Shown: positions 25,978-34,900 of the stretch, piece after piece
Position numbering within the stretch: the stretch's first letter is position 1
How the letters are laid out: each line of letters opens with the position of its first letter
Origin: JBBDXS01 sp040902195
GTDB taxonomy: Bacteria > Chloroflexota > Dehalococcoidia > DSTF01 > RBG-16-68-14
NCBI GenBank assembly: GCA_040902195.1
Contig: JBBDXS010000018.1
Location: 1 to 64,000 of the forward strand
Length of the DNA stretch: 64,000 nucleotides
Direction of reading: 5' to 3'
The notes under the pieces: generated by a model
Told to the model about the DNA's origin: nothing
Database searches by the model: none
What the model saw: only the letters and a program-made list of their open reading frames with translations
Position numbers and translations under genes: made by a program

Positions 25978-27192
25978 ATGGAAGCTGTGATTGTCGTTCT
26001 GCTGGTGGCGCTCATCGGGGCTGTCGCAGGCGTGGGCGTCTACGTCTCGGCCGGCCGGCGGCGCCCGGACGCGCCGGAAGAGACCGAAGCGCAGCCGCTG
26101 GAGACGCAGCTTGCCGCCCTACGCGGCGACATCTCGCAGCAGATCTCGCAGGGCCTCTCGATGACGCAGCAGACCGTGCTGGCGCAGGTCAACGCCGTCG
26201 ACACGCGCCTCAACCAGCGCTTCGATGCGGTGCAAACGACCGTCGGCCAGCGCTTCGACGCCGTGCAGAGCGATATCGGGCGCAGTCTCACGAGCCAGAG
26301 CGAGACCATCGGCAAGATCGGAGCGCAGCTCGGCGAGCTGGCGCAATCGACGCAGCAGATGCTCGATGTGGGCAAGAACATCTCGAGCCTGCAAGACATC
26401 CTGAAGCCACCGAAGGTCCGCGGCGGCTTCGGGGAGATGCTGCTCGAGCGGCTGCTGGCCGAGATCCTGCCCGAGAACAGCTACAGCACCCAGCACCGTT
26501 TCACGAACGGCGTGATCGTCGACGCGGCGATCCACGTCGGTAGCAGCATCGTGCCCGTCGACTCCAAGTTCCCGCTCGAATCGTTCCACCGCGTGCTGGC
26601 CGCCCCGGAGGAAGAACGCTCCACAGTGCGCAAGGAGTTCGTACGGGCGGTGCGCGGGCACATCGATGCCGTCGCGAAGTACATCCTGCCCGACGAAGGC
26701 AGCCTGCCCTTCGCGCTGATGTACATCCCCGCCGAGAACGTTTACTACGAGGTGATCGTGAAGGACGACCTCGGCGACGCGCAGGCAAACCTCTGTGCCT
26801 ACGCGATGGAGCGGCGCGTGATCCCCGTCTCGCCAAACAGCTTCTACGCCTACCTGCAGGCGATCCTGATCGGCCTCAATGGCATGAAGGTGGAGGAGCG
26901 GGCGCACGAGATCATTAGCCACCTAGAACGGCTGAACGGCGACTTCGCGCGGATGAAGGACGATTTCACGCTCGTCGGCAAACATCTCAGAAACGCGGCG
27001 GAACGCTACGGAGATGTCGACCGCTCGTTCACGAAGTTCGGCGACCGCTTGGCCGCGTCCGTGCAAGGCCCTGTGCAAACGCAGCTACCCGATCTCGAAC
27101 GTGATGCGCTGCCCGAGCCGAGCGAGATCCCCGCGACGACGATGCGTCCGCTGCCGGCATCGATTGGCAACGGCGGCGACGATCGGAACTAG
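25978..27192 (+). CDS. rmuC: RmuC-family protein
   Basis: RmuC proteins limit recombination at inverted repeats and have a PD-(D/E)XK nuclease-like core. The 404-residue protein has an N-terminal membrane anchor (VIVVLLVALIGAVAGVGVYV), a long coiled coil with repeats QRFDAVQTTVGQRFDAVQSD, then the core with VRGGFGEMLLERLLAEILP, VDAAIHVGSSIVPVDSKFPLE and PFALMYIPAENVYYEVI. The ATG follows GGAGG. It has its own -10-like TAGCAT (25937-25942) and a strong terminator. Confidence 0.92.
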   Translation: MEAVIVVLLVALIGAVAGVGVYVSAGRRRPDAPEETEAQPLETQLAALRGDISQQISQGLSMTQQTVLAQVNAVDTRLNQRFDAVQTTVGQRFDAVQSDIGRSLTSQSETIGKIGAQLGELAQSTQQMLDVGKNISSLQDILKPPKVRGGFGEMLLERLLAEILPENSYSTQHRFTNGVIVDAAIHVGSSIVPVDSKFPLESFHRVLAAPEEERSTVRKEFVRAVRGHIDAVAKYILPDEGSLPFALMYIPAENVYYEVIVKDDLGDAQANLCAYAMERRVIPVSPNSFYAYLQAILIGLNGMKVEERAHEIISHLERLNGDFARMKDDFTLVGKHLRNAAERYGDVDRSFTKFGDRLAASVQGPVQTQLPDLERDALPEPSEIPATTMRPLPASIGNGGDDRN

Positions 27193-27204
27193 CGCAGGAC
27201 GCAC

Positions 27205-27231
27205 GAAGGCCAGGCATGTTGCCTGGCCTTC
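27205..27231. terminator. bidirectional intrinsic terminator
   Basis: An 11-bp stem GAAGGCCAGGC/GCCTGGCCTTC with a 5-base loop lies between convergent rmuC and the ferredoxin gene. Confidence 0.85.
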
Positions 27232-27254
27232 CGTGATCGAAACGCGTCGGCGCG

Positions 27255-27542
27255 CTAGGCCGGGTGTAGCTCCGCGACCTTGGCACGCGCAGCGGCCTTG
27301 TCCTTGAACCAGAGCGCATTGATCTCCGTGTACGGCTTCATGTTGTCCGGCACGTCGTCCTCGGCGAAAATCGCCGTTACGGGACAAGCCGGCTCGCACG
27401 CGCCGCAGTCGATGCACTCATCCGGGTCGATGTAGAGGATCTGGTCCTCGTCGCCGTCGTCGTGGATGCAGTCCACAGGGCACACGTCGACGCAGGACCG
27501 GTCCTTGGTCCCGATGCAGGGGTCAGTGATCGTGTAGGTCAT
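27255..27542 (-). CDS. 7Fe-8S ferredoxin
   Basis: The 95-residue ferredoxin carries electrons between redox enzymes. The first cluster set is unusual for plain 8Fe ferredoxins (CIGTKDRSCVDVCPVDCI), and the second is canonical (CIDCGACEPACPV). This spacing is that of the [3Fe-4S][4Fe-4S] type of actinobacteria and Thermus. GGGAGGG precedes the ATG, and a TAGAAT -10 lies about 45 bases upstream. It is a single-gene unit with no obvious partner enzyme beside it. Confidence 0.93.
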   Translation of the reverse strand: MTYTITDPCIGTKDRSCVDVCPVDCIHDDGDEDQILYIDPDECIDCGACEPACPVTAIFAEDDVPDNMKPYTEINALWFKDKAAARAKVAELHPA

Positions 27543-27660
27543 CTTCCAAGTCCCTCCCGAACTAGCTTGATTGCGGCTCCCATTCTACTGAGGAGTCACG
27601 GCCGGGGGAAGGCATTTCACAAGCGATTGCTTGCTAAATCTGCCCTTTGTGAGAAAATTC

Positions 27661-28944
27661 TCAGCTCCTCGCGCCCGAAGCTATCCGGTAGACGATGCCG
27701 CCCACGTAATCCAGGAAGTAGATGAAGCCATCGGAGCCCGTGGTGACGTCGCTCGTGCAGCCCGGGGCGATAATCGAGTCGCCGGCCAGCTCGCCCTGCG
27801 CATCGAACGCCACGGCGTGGAGGGCGCCGCCGCGGTGGAACTGGCAGAAGAGGAGCGAGCCGCGCAGGAGCTCCAGCTTCGCGTCCAGGTAGAGCTCCAT
27901 CCCCGCCGGGCCGATGGGCTCGTTGTAGAAGAGGAGCGGCTGCTCCATGTCCTCCAGCGGACCGGCCAGGCCGTAGCCGGGCCAGCCGTAGTTCTTCCCC
28001 TTCTTGATCTCGAGCACGGCGTCCTGGCCGAGGTAGCCGTTTTCGGTCGCGAAGATGCGGCCGGATAGCGGCTCGATCGCGAAGTCGAACGGGTTGCGGA
28101 GGCCAAACGCCCACACGCGAGGATCGGCGGCCTGCGTGTTCACGAACGGGTTGTCGCGCGGGACCGTACCGTCCTTGTTGATGCGCAGGATCTTTCCGAA
28201 CGGCGTCCCGATGTCCTGCGCATCGGCATCGCGCTGGTGGTCGCCCACCGCGACGAACAGCGTGCCGTCGGGTGCGAACCGCATGCTCCCGGAGATATGG
28301 CAACACGCAGGGTCCGCGTCCAGGCTCATGATCTCTCGCAGGCCTGTCGCGAACGTACCCTGATCGGAAATGCGAGCGAGGACGGTGCGACGGTGCGGGT
28401 TGGCGGTGGTGTAGTAGACGTAGAGGTAGCGGTTGGTGATGAAGTCCGGATCGATCGTGATGCCAACGAGGCCTAGCTCGATCACGTCTCCCGAGTCCGG
28501 GAAGTACGCGTCGACGACGTAGTACGGGTCGCGCTGCAGCACGCCATCCTCGATAAGCCGGACCTCGCCCTGCTGCTCGATCACGAGCAGCCTGCCATCC
28601 GGCAGCGACACCATGCCAGTCGGGCGTTGGAGGCCCGCCGCATACGTTTCGATACGGTAGCCTGCCGTCAGCGGCCGGAACACGGGGAGCTTGTCCGGCA
28701 CGTTTGTGTATTCGCGCGGGTTGTAGCCCCAACGGACCGGGTTTTCGAAGCTGGGCGTGGGGAGCCGCGCACCGGGCGTACCGGCCACCTGCTGCACTTG
28801 CGACACCGGTGTTCCGGTTGGACTGTGCTCGTTCGTGAACGGCGTGATCGGCGGACGCGCCTCGGAGCTCGTGCCGCACGCGACAGCGAAGAGCGCACAC
28901 GCAAGCAGCGCGATGCCCAGCCACGTCCATGCGCCTCGAACCAC
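27661..28944 (-). CDS. glucose/sorbosone dehydrogenase-like lipoprotein
   Basis: The start is the GTG at 28944, placed 6 bases after AAGGAG; the product then begins with a lipoprotein signal ending LFAVAC. It has 427 residues. The rest is a six-bladed propeller of the sorbosone dehydrogenase/PQQ-type family: LQRPTGMVSLPDGRLLVIEQ, GLVGITIDPDF, GSMRFAPDGTLFVAVGDH, VWAFGLRNPFDFAIEP, KKGKNYGWPGYG. The family uses a quinone cofactor in some members but not in others, so activity is not certain. It should face outward. Confidence 0.85.
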   Translation of the reverse strand: MVRGAWTWLGIALLACALFAVACGTSSEARPPITPFTNEHSPTGTPVSQVQQVAGTPGARLPTPSFENPVRWGYNPREYTNVPDKLPVFRPLTAGYRIETYAAGLQRPTGMVSLPDGRLLVIEQQGEVRLIEDGVLQRDPYYVVDAYFPDSGDVIELGLVGITIDPDFITNRYLYVYYTTANPHRRTVLARISDQGTFATGLREIMSLDADPACCHISGSMRFAPDGTLFVAVGDHQRDADAQDIGTPFGKILRINKDGTVPRDNPFVNTQAADPRVWAFGLRNPFDFAIEPLSGRIFATENGYLGQDAVLEIKKGKNYGWPGYGLAGPLEDMEQPLLFYNEPIGPAGMELYLDAKLELLRGSLLFCQFHRGGALHAVAFDAQGELAGDSIIAPGCTSDVTTGSDGFIYFLDYVGGIVYRIASGARS

Positions 28945-28961
28945 GTCGTGCTCCTTTTTCG

Positions 28962-29441
28962 TTACTGCGAGTTCCCGCGGTCCCAGAAGCGCCACGAGCT
29001 TCGCTTCGCGAGGTGCGCCGCGGGAGGCCGCTCCGGCGGCGCTTCGATCCGCTCGAGGCGGCGTCGCAGAGAGAGCATGTGCCCCGCGAGCGACGTTGCT
29101 TCGTCCGGCTCCGCTGCGACGTCCGGGAACAAGCGTCGCAGCGCTTCGTGGAATGGCGGCGCGGCGCTGCGTCCACTCGCGGCGAGCAGCGGGTACGACT
29201 TCAGCTCGTTCATCGCGCCGGCGACGGCCTCGACCAGCCGGCGCTGTTGCTCCGCGCTGAGCTCGAACACGACGACCGCGCGGCCGAGCTGCGGTTCGAG
29301 CGCGCGCGCGACCTCGCCGAGGCCGTGCTCCACGGGGAGCTTCGTTTGCGGATCCAGCTCGGACCCCGGCCGCGACAGGTGGTACTGGACAGCCAGGTAC
29401 GCCAGACGCGCGTCTAAGTTCGGAAGCTGGAGTGTCGTCAT
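28962..29441 (-). CDS. hypothetical helical protein
   Basis: The 159-residue product is mostly helical (LDARLAYLAVQYHLSRPGSE, then GEVARALEPQLGRAVVVFEL), with an Arg-rich C-terminal third. It lies directly before the sorbosone dehydrogenase-like gene, 17 bases apart, so the two are probably transcribed together. I do not recognise the family. Confidence 0.55.
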   Translation of the reverse strand: MTTLQLPNLDARLAYLAVQYHLSRPGSELDPQTKLPVEHGLGEVARALEPQLGRAVVVFELSAEQQRRLVEAVAGAMNELKSYPLLAASGRSAAPPFHEALRRLFPDVAAEPDEATSLAGHMLSLRRRLERIEAPPERPPAAHLAKRSSWRFWDRGNSQ

Positions 29442-29517
29442 GGGCAGAGCCGATGCCTACTCTAGCAAGATCGAGACGCTACACGGAAGTGCCGGCGAGC
29501 GTTTCGCGGCACAAGAA

Positions 29518-29546
29518 CGCAGCCGCCGATGTAAGGCGGCTGCGTG
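29518..29546 (-). terminator. intrinsic terminator of the mini ribosomal-protein gene
   Basis: An 11-bp stem ACGCAGCCGCC/GGCGGCTGCGT with a 7-base loop lies 22 bases after the stop of the bS22-type gene. Confidence 0.8.
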
Positions 29547-29568
29547 CAGGACGTTTCGCTCTATAAGA

Positions 29569-29664
29569 CTACTTGTGGCGGCGCTGCCAGCGCGTCTTCT
29601 TCAGCATCTTGCGATGCTTGTGCTTGGACATCTTCTTCCGCCGCTTCTTGATGACGCTTCCCAT
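29569..29664 (-). CDS. bS22-type ribosomal mini-protein (AURKAIP1/COX24 domain)
   Basis: This 31-residue protein is basic throughout: MGSVIKKRRKKMSKHKHRK, then MLKKTRWQRRHK. The sequence is nearly that of the actinobacterial 30S protein bS22, which shares the COX24/AURKAIP1 domain of mitochondrial ribosomes. A GGAG site precedes the ATG and a strong terminator follows, which marks it as a separate, well-expressed unit. Such genes are easily missed for their size. Confidence 0.9.
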   Translation of the reverse strand: MGSVIKKRRKKMSKHKHRKMLKKTRWQRRHK

Positions 29665-29748
29665 GCATGCTCCTACAGATTCTTGTCGAGGGCCTGCCCT
29701 GAGGCAGACTGTGGGATCATAACGAGAGGGGCCAACTTGCGCAAATGG

Positions 29749-30522
29749 CTACAACAGCTCGCTGATCGCGCGGATGATGCGGTGCGGCCGGATGTCGACG
29801 CCCTCCGGCAGGCCATCGCCTGCGACGTCGACCCAGACGGTGTGCATGCCGAGTGCGATCGCGGGCGCGATGTCCGCCTCGAGGTCGTCGCCGATCATCC
29901 AGGTCGCGTCCGCAGAGCAGGAGAGCGACTGCATCGCGTGGCGGAAGACGCGCTCGTCCGGCTTACCGGCGCCGAACTCGCCTGCGATGACGATGCAGTC
30001 GAAGTACGGCTCGAGACCGTGCATCTCAACACTGCGGCGCTGGTCACGCGCAGCGCCGTTCGTCAGCAGCGCGAGGCGGACGCCGCGCTGCCGGAGCACC
30101 TCCAGCGTCTCGATCGCGCCCGGGTACGGCACAATGCCGGCGAACCGCAGCGCGCGGTAGCTATCGGCGATGCGATGCGCCAGATCCGATTCCGGCAGCC
30201 CGTGGTCCTCGAAGGCATAGCGCACGATCTGGCGGCTCGTCTCGTCGATGTCCATACGGCCGGCGCGAGCGCGTTCGTGGTCGGCCCAGTACCAGGTGCG
30301 TCGCGCGTAGATCGCGCTCACGAGTTCGGTCGCGACGTACGAACCGTCGCAGTGCGCCTCGCACGCAGCCAGCCACGATTCCTCCATCCCCGTCTGCCAA
30401 TCGAGGATGGTGCCGTCCATATCGAAGAAGATGGCCTCGGGCTGCGCGTCGATGCGCTCGGCCGCCGCAGCGAACCGTGCGCGGTCGCGTTTGATGTTGG
30501 CGAAGAGCGCGTCGGTGGTCAT
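29749..30522 (-). CDS. HAD-superfamily hydrolase
   Basis: The 257-residue protein has all four HAD motifs: FFDMDGTILDW (nucleophile Asp34), LALLTNGAA, Lys in EFGAGKPDERVF, and MIGDDLEADI. A helical cap lies between motifs I and II. This is the subfamily I layout of small phosphatases such as phosphoglycolate or nucleotide phosphatases; the substrate is open. It overlaps the DinB-family gene upstream by 4 bases, so the two are translated together. Confidence 0.88.
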   Translation of the reverse strand: MTTDALFANIKRDRARFAAAAERIDAQPEAIFFDMDGTILDWQTGMEESWLAACEAHCDGSYVATELVSAIYARRTWYWADHERARAGRMDIDETSRQIVRYAFEDHGLPESDLAHRIADSYRALRFAGIVPYPGAIETLEVLRQRGVRLALLTNGAARDQRRSVEMHGLEPYFDCIVIAGEFGAGKPDERVFRHAMQSLSCSADATWMIGDDLEADIAPAIALGMHTVWVDVAGDGLPEGVDIRPHRIIRAISELL

Positions 30523-31028
30523 GGGGTCTGCGGGCGCGATTCGAGTAGCTCACGAACCCAGACGGCGTGCTCCACGTAGTGCAGGTACGTATCGCCGGCG
30601 ATCTTGTCGTGGACGGGCCTACGAGTAGGATCGTCGTCCCAGTACGGCCGGTCGAAGCCGTCTTCCGGCAACGACTCGATAAGCGTGACGATTGCCTCGT
30701 GCGCGGCAGCGAACTCCTCGCGCACCTGCGAGAGCGTGTCGCGGTGGTGGAGGTGGTAGATACTGTCGTTCACCTCATCGAGCGTGGCGGCGGCGAAGGA
30801 TGCGGCGTCCATGCCCGCGACCTCGTGGTCGGAGCCGTCCGTCAGGTGCGCGACGATCATGCGCTCCCACGCCGCGATATGCGCCATGTGGTCCTTCACC
30901 GACCAGCCGCCACCCCGCGGCACAGCGTCCAGCGGGACAGCGCTCATTTCGGTCACTGCGTCCTCGAGGACCGGCCGGTCGCGCCGAATGGCATCGAGGA
31001 TGTCTTGGGCCGTGCGCGGTGCGTCCAT
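30519..31028 (-). CDS. DinB-family four-helix protein
   Basis: The 169-residue protein has the DinB/YfiT fold signs: DAVPRGGGWSVKDHMAHIAAWE, with the first metal-binding His, and DTYLHYVEHAVWVREL near the end with a further His pair. Relatives are metal-dependent, thiol-using enzymes. It sits between a luciferase-domain gene and a HAD gene with overlaps of 1 and 4 bases, so it is part of a tight operon. Confidence 0.8.
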   Translation of the reverse strand: MDAPRTAQDILDAIRRDRPVLEDAVTEMSAVPLDAVPRGGGWSVKDHMAHIAAWERMIVAHLTDGSDHEVAGMDAASFAAATLDEVNDSIYHLHHRDTLSQVREEFAAAHEAIVTLIESLPEDGFDRPYWDDDPTRRPVHDKIAGDTYLHYVEHAVWVRELLESRPQTP

Positions 31029-31411
31029 TAGTGGAAGCGACGCCTCCGTTCCAGATCAGCGCCGGTGGGCGGCGGCTTGGCCGCGACGCCCGCGGCCGGA
31101 CGGTGCGCATCGGCGGCGAGCTGCGCGAGCTCGGCCGCGAAGTCAACGTCCTTCGGCGACTCGAGCTGAACCGTGATCCAGTCGGACGCCGGCGAGCGGC
31201 GCGACACGCGCGGATCGGCGCGCAGGCGGTCGCGGTGGGCGGAGAACACGGGACGGGTGATGCGGATCGAGATCGCGCCGTCGTGGAAGTGGGCAATCTC
31301 CTTCGCGTTTACCCAGAAGGCATCGTCTTCATAAAAGGTTCCTGGACTCTCAAGCATGCCTGCGATCTTACGCAAGCGCCTGCGCATCGTGGCGACGTAG
31401 GAAGCCCTCAT
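31028..31411 (-). CDS. luciferase-domain (DUF5519-like) protein
   Basis: The 127-residue protein contains AFWVNAKEIAHFHDGAISIR, then ITRPVFSAHRDRLRADPRV and SDWITVQLESPKDVDFA. This is the pattern of the small luciferase-domain family found in many bacteria. Despite the name, no light-producing role is known for them. It begins the operon; its ATG overlaps the stop of the RAYT gene by 4 bases, which may couple their translation by chance of insertion. Confidence 0.65.
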   Translation of the reverse strand: MRASYVATMRRRLRKIAGMLESPGTFYEDDAFWVNAKEIAHFHDGAISIRITRPVFSAHRDRLRADPRVSRRSPASDWITVQLESPKDVDFAAELAQLAADAHRPAAGVAAKPPPTGADLERRRRFH

Positions 31412-31938
31412 CGCGTTCCTACTGGAGCTCTATCGCAACGGTTTGGATTCTCTGGATCGTCAGGCCACTGGGCGGGATTGCTCAGAATATAGCCGCGAAC
31501 GTCTTGCAGTTCCTTCTCTGTCCGGATCAATCGCTCGTAGTAGTTCCGCTGCCAAACGATACTACTGGGGGTACCCCGGAGTACGTTCATGCTCTTCGTT
31601 GCCCGGGTCTTGAACGCGCCGATCAGTCCGCCGATCGGCTTTCGTCCCTTACCTTCCGTAGGGGCGGCTCGCGAGCCGCCCGCCCCGGCATCCGTCAGCG
31701 AAATAACGCCATGCAGATGATTGGGCATGATCACAAACTCGTCTAGTTCCACGTTAGCATAACGGGTTGCCAGCCATGTCCAGGCCTCTTCCGCACACCT
31801 CTCAAATCGAAGGTCTGCGAAGAGACATGCCCGCCCCTGCACGACGATCGTGATGAAATAGGCGCCGGGTTCTGAGTAGTCGTGTTCTGGCATGCGGATC
31901 GAGCGTCTCTCGGGCCAGTTCGATTGGTAGCGCCGCAT
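31408..31938 (-). CDS. RAYT / REP-associated Y1-type transposase
   Basis: The protein (176 residues from the ATG at 31938) has the marks of single-stranded HUH transposases. It begins SIRMPEHDYSEPGAYFITIV, carries MPNHLHGVI (the HUH pair), WQRNYYERLIRTEKELQDV and the catalytic Tyr in GYILSNP. The GTG at 31965 lies inside a palindrome and is rejected as start. A palindrome of the dispersed family sits inside the gene (31657-31680) and is translated in frame as part of the linker GSRAAPTEG. RAYT proteins are thought to move such REP palindromes. It appears intact. Confidence 0.88.
   Translation of the reverse strand: MRRYQSNWPERRSIRMPEHDYSEPGAYFITIVVQGRACLFADLRFERCAEEAWTWLATRYANVELDEFVIMPNHLHGVISLTDAGAGGSRAAPTEGKGRKPIGGLIGAFKTRATKSMNVLRGTPSSIVWQRNYYERLIRTEKELQDVRGYILSNPAQWPDDPENPNRCDRAPVGTR
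31657..31680. repeat. palindromic repeat inside the RAYT gene
   Basis: GGGGCGGCTC/GCGAGCCGCC arms, with CGTA on the outer flank. It is read in frame within the transposase linker. Confidence 0.75.
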
Positions 31939-31952
31939 CAGTCCCGTCCATG

Positions 31953-31979
31953 GCGGGCGGCTCACGAGCCGCCCCTACG
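31953..31979. repeat. palindromic repeat at the RAYT 5' end
   Basis: GGGCGGCTC and GAGCCGCCC flank AC, followed by CTACG. Opposite in orientation to the copy inside the RAYT gene. Confidence 0.75.
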
Positions 31980-31994
31980 ATCTCGCCCCGAGCT

Positions 31995-34900
31995 CTACCG
32001 CTTTCGTACGCGCTTGGCGGTGGAGGTGCGCTTGCCGTTTGAGGACGCGCGCTTCGTCGTGGCTGCGCGGCGGCCGTTCGAGGAGGTCTTGGGCGCGGTC
32101 GATGGCCTGGCACGTCGCGCGCGCGCAGGGCCGTTGCGCGGCGCCTCCGCCGGCTCGGGCGCCTTCTTCTTGTGCGGCGCCTCGACGGGCACGCCGCCGC
32201 GGCGTCCGTTCGCGCTGGCCGTAAGCGCGCGGCGCAGGTAGCGCGCCGTGGCGCTCTCCTTCGACTTCGCGATCTCCTCCGGCGTCCCCTGCGCGACGAG
32301 CTCTCCGCCCCGATCGCCGCCCAGCGGCCCGAGGTCGATCACGTGGTCGACGTTCTTGATCACGTCCATGTGGTGCTCGATGACGACGACGGTGTTGCCG
32401 CCATCGACGAGGCGCTGGAGGACGCGTAGGAGCGCGCCGGTGTCCTCGAACGCGAGGCCAGTCGTGGGCTCGTCGAGGATGTACAACGTGCGGCCTGTCG
32501 AGCGGCGTGAGAGCTCCGTCGAGAGCTTAACGCGCTGCGCCTCGCCGCCGGACAGCGTCGTGGCGGGCTGGCCGAGGCGGATGTAGCCGAGGCCGACGTC
32601 GCGGACGGTCTGGAGCTTCGTGCGGATCCTGGGAAACGCTGAGAAGAACTCCAGCGCCTCGTCGGCCGTCATGTCCAACACGTCGGCGATGTTCTTGCCG
32701 CGGAACGTGATCTCCAGCGCCTCGCGGTTGTAGCGCTTGCCCTTGCACACCTCGCAGGGCACGGTGACGTCCGGCAGGAAGTGCATCTCGATCTCGATGT
32801 AGCCGTCGCCCGAACAGGCCTCGCAGCGGCCGCCCTTCACGTTGAACGAGAAGCGCCCCGGCGCGTAGCCGCGCAGGCGCGCCTCCGGCACCGACGCGAA
32901 CAGCTCGCGCATGGGCGTAAACGTGCCGGTGTACGTCGCCGGGTTCGAACGCGGCGTGCGGCCGATCGGCGACTGGTCGATGTTCACGACCTTATCGATG
33001 AACTCCAGCCCATCGATGCCGTCGCACTCGCCCGGGCGCTCGCGCGACTGGTAGAGGAGCTGCGAAGCCTTCTTGTAGAGGATCTCCGTCACGAGCGAGC
33101 TCTTGCCGGAGCCCGATACGCCCGTCACGCCGACGAACTTCCCGAGCGGCAACCGCACATCGATGTTCTTGAGGTTGTTCTCGCGGGCGCCGCGGATCGT
33201 CAGCGCCTGGCCGTTGCCGGCGCGGCGCTTCTCCGGCAGCGGGATCCGCTTGCGCCCGCTCAGGTACGCGCCCGTGAGCGAGTTCTCGTCCTTCAGCACG
33301 TGGTCCAGCGTCCCCGCGCTCACGATGCGGCCGCCGTGCTCGCCCGCGCCGGGGCCCATATCGATCAGCCAGTCGGCCGCGCGCATCATCGACTCGTCGT
33401 GCTCGACGATGAGCACCGTGTTGCCAAGGTCGCGCAGGCGCTGGAGCGTGCGGATCAGCCTGTCGTCGTCGGCCGGGTGGAGGCCGATGGTCGGCTCGTC
33501 GCAGACGTAGAGGACGCCCATCAGGCCGGAGCCGATCTGCGTCGCGAGCCGGATACGCTGCGCCTCGCCGCCCGAGAGCGTCGCGGTGCCGCGGTCGAGC
33601 GTGAGGTAATCGAGGCCGACCTCGACGAGGAAATCGAGCCGCGCCGAGATCTCCTTCACGATCTGCTTCGCGATGGCCTGCTCGCGCTCCGTGAGCGGTG
33701 TCTGCGGGCCGCCGAGGCGCTTCGCCCACGCCTGCGATTCGACGACGCTCATGCGCGTGACATCGATGATGTGCTGGTTATCGACCGTCATGGCGAGCGA
33801 CTCCGGCTTGAGTCGCGCGCCCTTGCAGGCGGGACAGGGGTTGGCGGCCATGTAGCGCTCGATCTCGCCGCGGATGTAATCGGAGTCCGTCTCGCGATAG
33901 CGGCGTTCGAGGTTCGTGATCACGCCCTCGAACGTAGTGTCCCACTTGTTGGTGTGCCCGCCCGACGTCGTGTACGTGAGCGTGATCGGCTTCGTGGCGC
34001 CGTAGAGGATCGTCTTGATGTGTTCCTTCTTGAGCTCCGCGACGGGGACGTTGACCGAGAACTTGTGGTTCTTCGCGACCGCCTCGAGTTGACGCCAGTA
34101 CCATGTGCTCGTCGCGTTCGCGCGCGTCCACGGCACGATGGCGCCCTCGCTCAGGCTGAGACGCTTGTTGGGGATCACGAGCTCCGGATCGAGCTCCATC
34201 TTCACGCCCAGGCCGGTGCATTCCGGACAGGCGCCGTGCGGGCTGTTGAACGAGAAGTTGCGCGGCGCGATCTCGCCGAGCGAGATGCCGCAGTCCGCGC
34301 AGGCGAAGTGCTCGGAGTAGAGCTGCTCTTTCTCGCCCTCGATATCGACGCTCATGATGCCGCTGCCCAGCTTGAGCGCCGTCTCTACGGAGTCCGACAG
34401 CCGGCTGGCGCTCTGGGCCGAGCTCTCGCTGCCAGGCGCCTCGGTCACGATGCGGTCGACGACGATGTCGATCGTGTGGCGCTTGTTCTTGTCGAGCGCG
34501 GGCTCCTCCGACAGGTCGTACACACGCCCATCGACGCGCACGCGGACGAAGCCGGCCTTGCGCGCGTCGTCGAAGACGTGGAGGTGCTCGCCCTTGCGGT
34601 CGCGGATGATGGGCGCGAGGATCAGCAGCTTTTTGCCTTCGGGCAGCGACAGGATCGCGTCGACGATCTGCTGCACCGTCTGCCGCTCGATGACGCGGCC
34701 GCAGTTCGGACAGTGCGGCGTGCCGGCGCGGGCGTAGAGAAGCCGGAGGTAGTCGTAGATCTCGGTCTGCGTGCCGACGGTCGAGCGCGGGTTGCGGCTC
34801 GCGCCCTTCTGGTCGATGGAGATCGCGGGCGAGAGGCCCTCGATGTAGTCGACGTCGGGCTTCTCCATCTGGCCGAGGAACTGGCGGGCGTACGCGGAGA

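Noticed and set aside
27617..29176. 519-codon minus-strand ORF overlapping the sorbosone dehydrogenase-like gene
   Set aside because: Same strand, other frame; Arg/Ala/Gly-rich, while the real frame has the lipobox and propeller motifs.
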